Assembly: GCA_023393155.1 (NCBI GenBank)
Contig: JAEWML010000027.1
Location: 1 to 7,582, forward strand
Origin: Bacillota bacterium
Lineage (GTDB): Bacteria > Bacillota > Clostridia > Oscillospirales > Oscillospiraceae
Length of the DNA: 7,582 nt
Reading direction: 5' to 3'
Positions within the stretch are counted from its first letter, which is position 1. Each line of letters opens with the position of its first letter. A program made the position numbers and the translations under genes. Shown piece by piece: positions 5,079 through 7,582 of this stretch. Under the pieces are notes generated by a model, which saw only the letters and a program-made list of their open reading frames with translations, had not been told where the DNA came from and did no database searches.

Positions 5079-6694
5079 GCGTATTTTTAGTGGAGGACGA
5101 GAGCATCATTCGGGAGACTCTGCGGGACACGGTGCCTTGGGGACAGTACGGATACACGTTCGCCGGTGAAGCCGGCGACGGCGAGCTTGCCCTGCCCATG
5201 ATCCGCCAGACAAAGCCGGACGTGCTGATTACCGATATCCGGATGCCCTTTATGGACGGTCTGGCCCTGAGCAAGCTGGTGCTCAGCGAGCTGCCAAAGA
5301 CAAAGGTCATCATTATCTCCGGCTATGACGACTTTGAGTATGCCCATCAGGCCATTGACATCGGCGTGGAGCAGTTTTTGCTCAAGCCCGTCACCAAAAG
5401 TAAGCTATTGGAGGTGCTGGAGCATATCCGCGAAAAGATTGAGAGCGAGCGGGTTCAGGGCGGCTACCTGACCCAGTTCCATGTGGAGGCTCAGGAATAC
5501 GAGCAGTACGCCCGCCGCCGCTTTTTTGAGCAGGTGGTGGCCGGGCAGCTTTCCATCCAGCAGATTTACGAACAGGCCGACCGGCTGGATCTGGACCTGC
5601 GGGCCCAGTGCTATACCATTGCGTTTTTTTCGATTCTGCCGGAAAAGCCGGGAGAAGCGGAGCATTACTCGGAGCCGGGGGCGCAGATTCGGGACGCGCT
5701 GCTGGAGCATTTTCTGAAATATCCGGAATATATCCTCCTGCGCTGGAACCTGACCACCTACGCTGTGCTGCTCAAAGGAGACGCCGCCCGGATGCCGGAC
5801 TATATCCGGCGGTGCATCGACACCGTGCAGGGCCGGTATGCGTCAGGCCCTTCCGAAATGAGCTGGTACGTGGCGGTGGGAACGCCCACCCAGCGGCTGA
5901 GCATGCTGCCCGCCTGCTTTGAAGAGGTGTCCCGCCTGTGGGCGTACCGGCACATTGTGCCGGAGCGGCATGTCCTGACGACGGACACGGTGGACTTTTT
6001 TGTGGGCACCGGCAGCGACGGCAATTTGATGAGACTGGACGCGGCCAAGGTCAATCCCTCTATTTTGCTGGGCGTGATGCGCAGCGCCGGCGTGGAGGAA
6101 ATCCCCAATTTTGTGGACGAGTATCTGGGCGGCATGGCGGAGGCGCTGGAATCAAAGCCCTTTTGCCAATATCTCATGCTGAGCGTCCGCTTTACCGCCG
6201 CGGAGTACGCGCAGGCGCTGGGCTGTGGCCAGGAGACGTTTTTAGAAAGTCTCGGCTGTTTGGAGCAGGCGGGCCGGAACGTCACGGCGGAGGAGCTGAA
6301 AGAATACCTGTGCGAGGTTTTAATCGCCGCGGCGGACCTGCGGGACAAAACCTCCAACCGCCAGTACCACGGTCTTTTGCAGCAGGCGGTCCGCTATCTG
6401 GACCAGCACTATATGGAAAACGAGCTTTCGCTGAACCGGGTGGCCCAGCAGGTCAATATCAGCCCCAATTACCTTTCCGCCGTATTCAGTCAGGAGATGG
6501 GCTGTACCCTGACGGAGTATCTGACGGAAAAACGGATGGAAAAGGCGCGGGAGCTGCTGCGTTCCACCACGAAGCGCTCTGGAGAAATCGCGTTTGAAGT
6601 GGGGTACAAGGACGCCCACTATTTCAGCTTTCTCTTCAAAAAATCTCAGGGCTGCACCCCACGGGACTATCGCGCCGGAAGGGGCAAACCATGA
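5072..6694 (+). CDS. yesN: YesN-type response regulator: receiver, long middle region, AraC-type DNA-binding domain
   Basis: Cytoplasmic partner of the histidine kinase that follows. It is 540 residues. The receiver (1-120) has the acidic pair Glu8/Asp9, phospho-acceptor Asp55 in LITDIRMPFMDG, Ser83 and Lys105 in LLKPV, all the residues needed for phosphorylation. A region of about 300 residues follows; part of it (roughly 180-290, with VAVGTPTQRLSMLPACFEEVSRLWAYRH) resembles the degenerate GGDEF-like fold found in long YesN proteins, without a GGDEF motif. Residues 433-536 form an AraC-type domain with two helix-turn-helix units (NRVAQQVNISPNYLSAVF; EIAFEVGYKDAHYFSFLFKK). It starts with TTG behind a good ribosome site, 106 bases after the repressor gene with no terminator between, and its stop overlaps the kinase start (ATGA). 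It most likely activates the divergent transporter operon. Confidence 0.93.
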   Translation: MLRVFLVEDESIIRETLRDTVPWGQYGYTFAGEAGDGELALPMIRQTKPDVLITDIRMPFMDGLALSKLVLSELPKTKVIIISGYDDFEYAHQAIDIGVEQFLLKPVTKSKLLEVLEHIREKIESERVQGGYLTQFHVEAQEYEQYARRRFFEQVVAGQLSIQQIYEQADRLDLDLRAQCYTIAFFSILPEKPGEAEHYSEPGAQIRDALLEHFLKYPEYILLRWNLTTYAVLLKGDAARMPDYIRRCIDTVQGRYASGPSEMSWYVAVGTPTQRLSMLPACFEEVSRLWAYRHIVPERHVLTTDTVDFFVGTGSDGNLMRLDAAKVNPSILLGVMRSAGVEEIPNFVDEYLGGMAEALESKPFCQYLMLSVRFTAAEYAQALGCGQETFLESLGCLEQAGRNVTAEELKEYLCEVLIAAADLRDKTSNRQYHGLLQQAVRYLDQHYMENELSLNRVAQQVNISPNYLSAVFSQEMGCTLTEYLTEKRMEKARELLRSTTKRSGEIAFEVGYKDAHYFSFLFKKSQGCTPRDYRAGRGKP

Positions 6695-7582
6695 AGCTGT
6701 CTGGCAATCGTGACCAACCGGTTTCCGTCCAGCGCAATATGCGTCGGCTTCTGGTGTCCTTCGCCATGCCCGCCATCGTGATTCTGGTGGCGATTTTAGG
6801 GCTGCTGGCCGCCTACAACCGGCATTACGAGGGACTTTTGCACAACGTGACCACCGCCTCGGAATTTAATCAGGATTTCAAGGAAACCATTGACTTGAAA
6901 ATGTACTACTATGTCATTGAAAGCCAGTATTCCGAGGGCCTGCCCATCGCAGAGGTGGAGGACGCCCAGCTTCTGGCCCGGAGCCTGCTGCGCACCACCA
7001 CGCAGAAGGAAAGCCGTCTGGCAATTTCCAGCGTGCTGGACCTGTGCGAAAATCTGGAGGAGAAGATCTGCCAGATTGAGACAATCCGAAGCTATGACGA
7101 ACGTCAGGCCCAGCTTGAAAACAACATCTATGTGCTCACCGCCCTGATTCAGGAGTATATGTATACCTACCTCTATCACGAAGCGGTCTACTTGAACACC
7201 CTGCAAACGCAGTTCTCCCACCAGATTTTGGCGGAGGTCGTGCTTGTGACGGTTCTCATCATCGCTCTGGTGCTGCTTTCCACCCGGCGGAGCTTTCGGC
7301 TGGTGCAATCCATCACGGGGCCGATTGTAAGCCTGTGCGACCGGGTGGAGGCCATCAGCACGGGAGACTTAAACGCCCACACGCCGGTGCAATCCGAGAT
7401 GTACGAGATTCAGACCCTCAGCGTGGGGGTGGAGCAAATGGTGAGCCGTCTCAACGCGCAAATCCGGGAGAACACGCAAAAGCAGGCCACTCTGCGGCGA
7501 ACGGAGCTGGCGCTGCTTCAATCCCAGATTAACCCCCATTTTTTGTACAATACCATGGATACCATCATCTGGCTCATCGAAG
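6691..7582 (+). CDS. yesM: YesM-type sensor histidine kinase (C-terminus cut by the window edge)
   Basis: Membrane kinase that phosphorylates the response regulator. The frame runs from the ATG at 6691 to the right edge, giving 297 residues; the ATPase domain is missing. Membrane segment 1 spans about 19-42 and segment 2 about 180-197. The outer part (43-178) is about 135 residues, appears largely helical and has no Cys-rich or obvious dCache pattern. A HAMP linker (198-252) and a coiled stretch lead to the His_kinase motif QSQINPHFLYNTMD, with phospho-acceptor His283. The start overlaps the regulator stop by four bases and is preceded by AAGGGG at 6679-6684, so the pair is translationally coupled. 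The signal sensed is unknown; sugar, or a sugar-loaded binding protein, is the natural guess from context. Confidence 0.92.
   Translation, partial: MKLSGNRDQPVSVQRNMRRLLVSFAMPAIVILVAILGLLAAYNRHYEGLLHNVTTASEFNQDFKETIDLKMYYYVIESQYSEGLPIAEVEDAQLLARSLLRTTTQKESRLAISSVLDLCENLEEKICQIETIRSYDERQAQLENNIYVLTALIQEYMYTYLYHEAVYLNTLQTQFSHQILAEVVLVTVLIIALVLLSTRRSFRLVQSITGPIVSLCDRVEAISTGDLNAHTPVQSEMYEIQTLSVGVEQMVSRLNAQIRENTQKQATLRRTELALLQSQINPHFLYNTMDTIIWLIE

Noticed and set aside
5800..6357. 185-residue minus-strand open frame inside the response-regulator gene
   Set aside because: Antisense shadow of a well-supported YesN-type gene, Ser/Arg/Pro-rich with no recognisable motif or ribosome site.
7538..7550. 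ATTTTTTGTACAA in the kinase gene, identical over 13 bases to the candidate operator at 3750-3762
   Set aside because: These bases encode the conserved His-Phe-Leu-Tyr-Asn of the phospho-acceptor motif, so the match is explained by protein constraint and chance.
1..7582. CRISPR arrays, tRNA or rRNA genes, insertion sequences, phage or defence genes
   Set aside because: No regularly spaced long repeats, no tRNA-like cloverleaf noticed, and no transposase, integrase or defence motifs in any frame read; the window is a transport and sensing locus.

Overview
The window looks like a piece of chromosome from a GC-rich, low-GC-lineage Gram-positive bacterium, most likely a gut Clostridia member of the Oscillospiraceae type. 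This is an inference from three things: strong GGAGG-type ribosome sites, a lipobox-bearing sugar-binding lipoprotein, and a regulator set (AraR-type repressor, YesM/YesN-type two-component pair) typical of Firmicutes. No 16S or marker gene is present to confirm it.

The layout is two divergent gene blocks around a 0.5 kb AT-rich control region. The left block reads leftward on the minus strand: a furanose-type sugar-binding lipoprotein (YtfQ-like, 2344-3360), a two-domain ABC ATPase (YtfR-like, 694-2211) and a membrane permease (YtfT-like, from 697, cut by the left edge). A strong intrinsic-terminator-like hairpin lies between the binding-protein gene and the ATPase gene, so the binding protein is probably made in excess. 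The right block reads rightward: a GntR-HTH/LacI-sensor repressor closely resembling Bacillus subtilis AraR (3895-4965), a 540-residue YesN-type response regulator with a TTG start (5072-6694), and a YesM-type sensor histidine kinase (from 6691, cut by the right edge).

The intergenic region (3361-3894) contains a near-consensus sigma-A promoter for the transporter, an extended -10 promoter for the repressor, palindromes resembling AraR half-sites, a tandem 13-bp repeat at a 31-bp period, and a 16-bp interrupted hairpin.

The working model is a sugar import locus for L-arabinose, galactofuranose or another furanose. An extracellular or membrane signal acts through the kinase and response regulator, and the intracellular sugar acts through the AraR-type repressor. 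Both would converge on the divergent promoter region. No catabolic enzyme is present in the window, so the substrate is not proven. The individual families are known; what is least described is the combination and the detailed structure of the control region.
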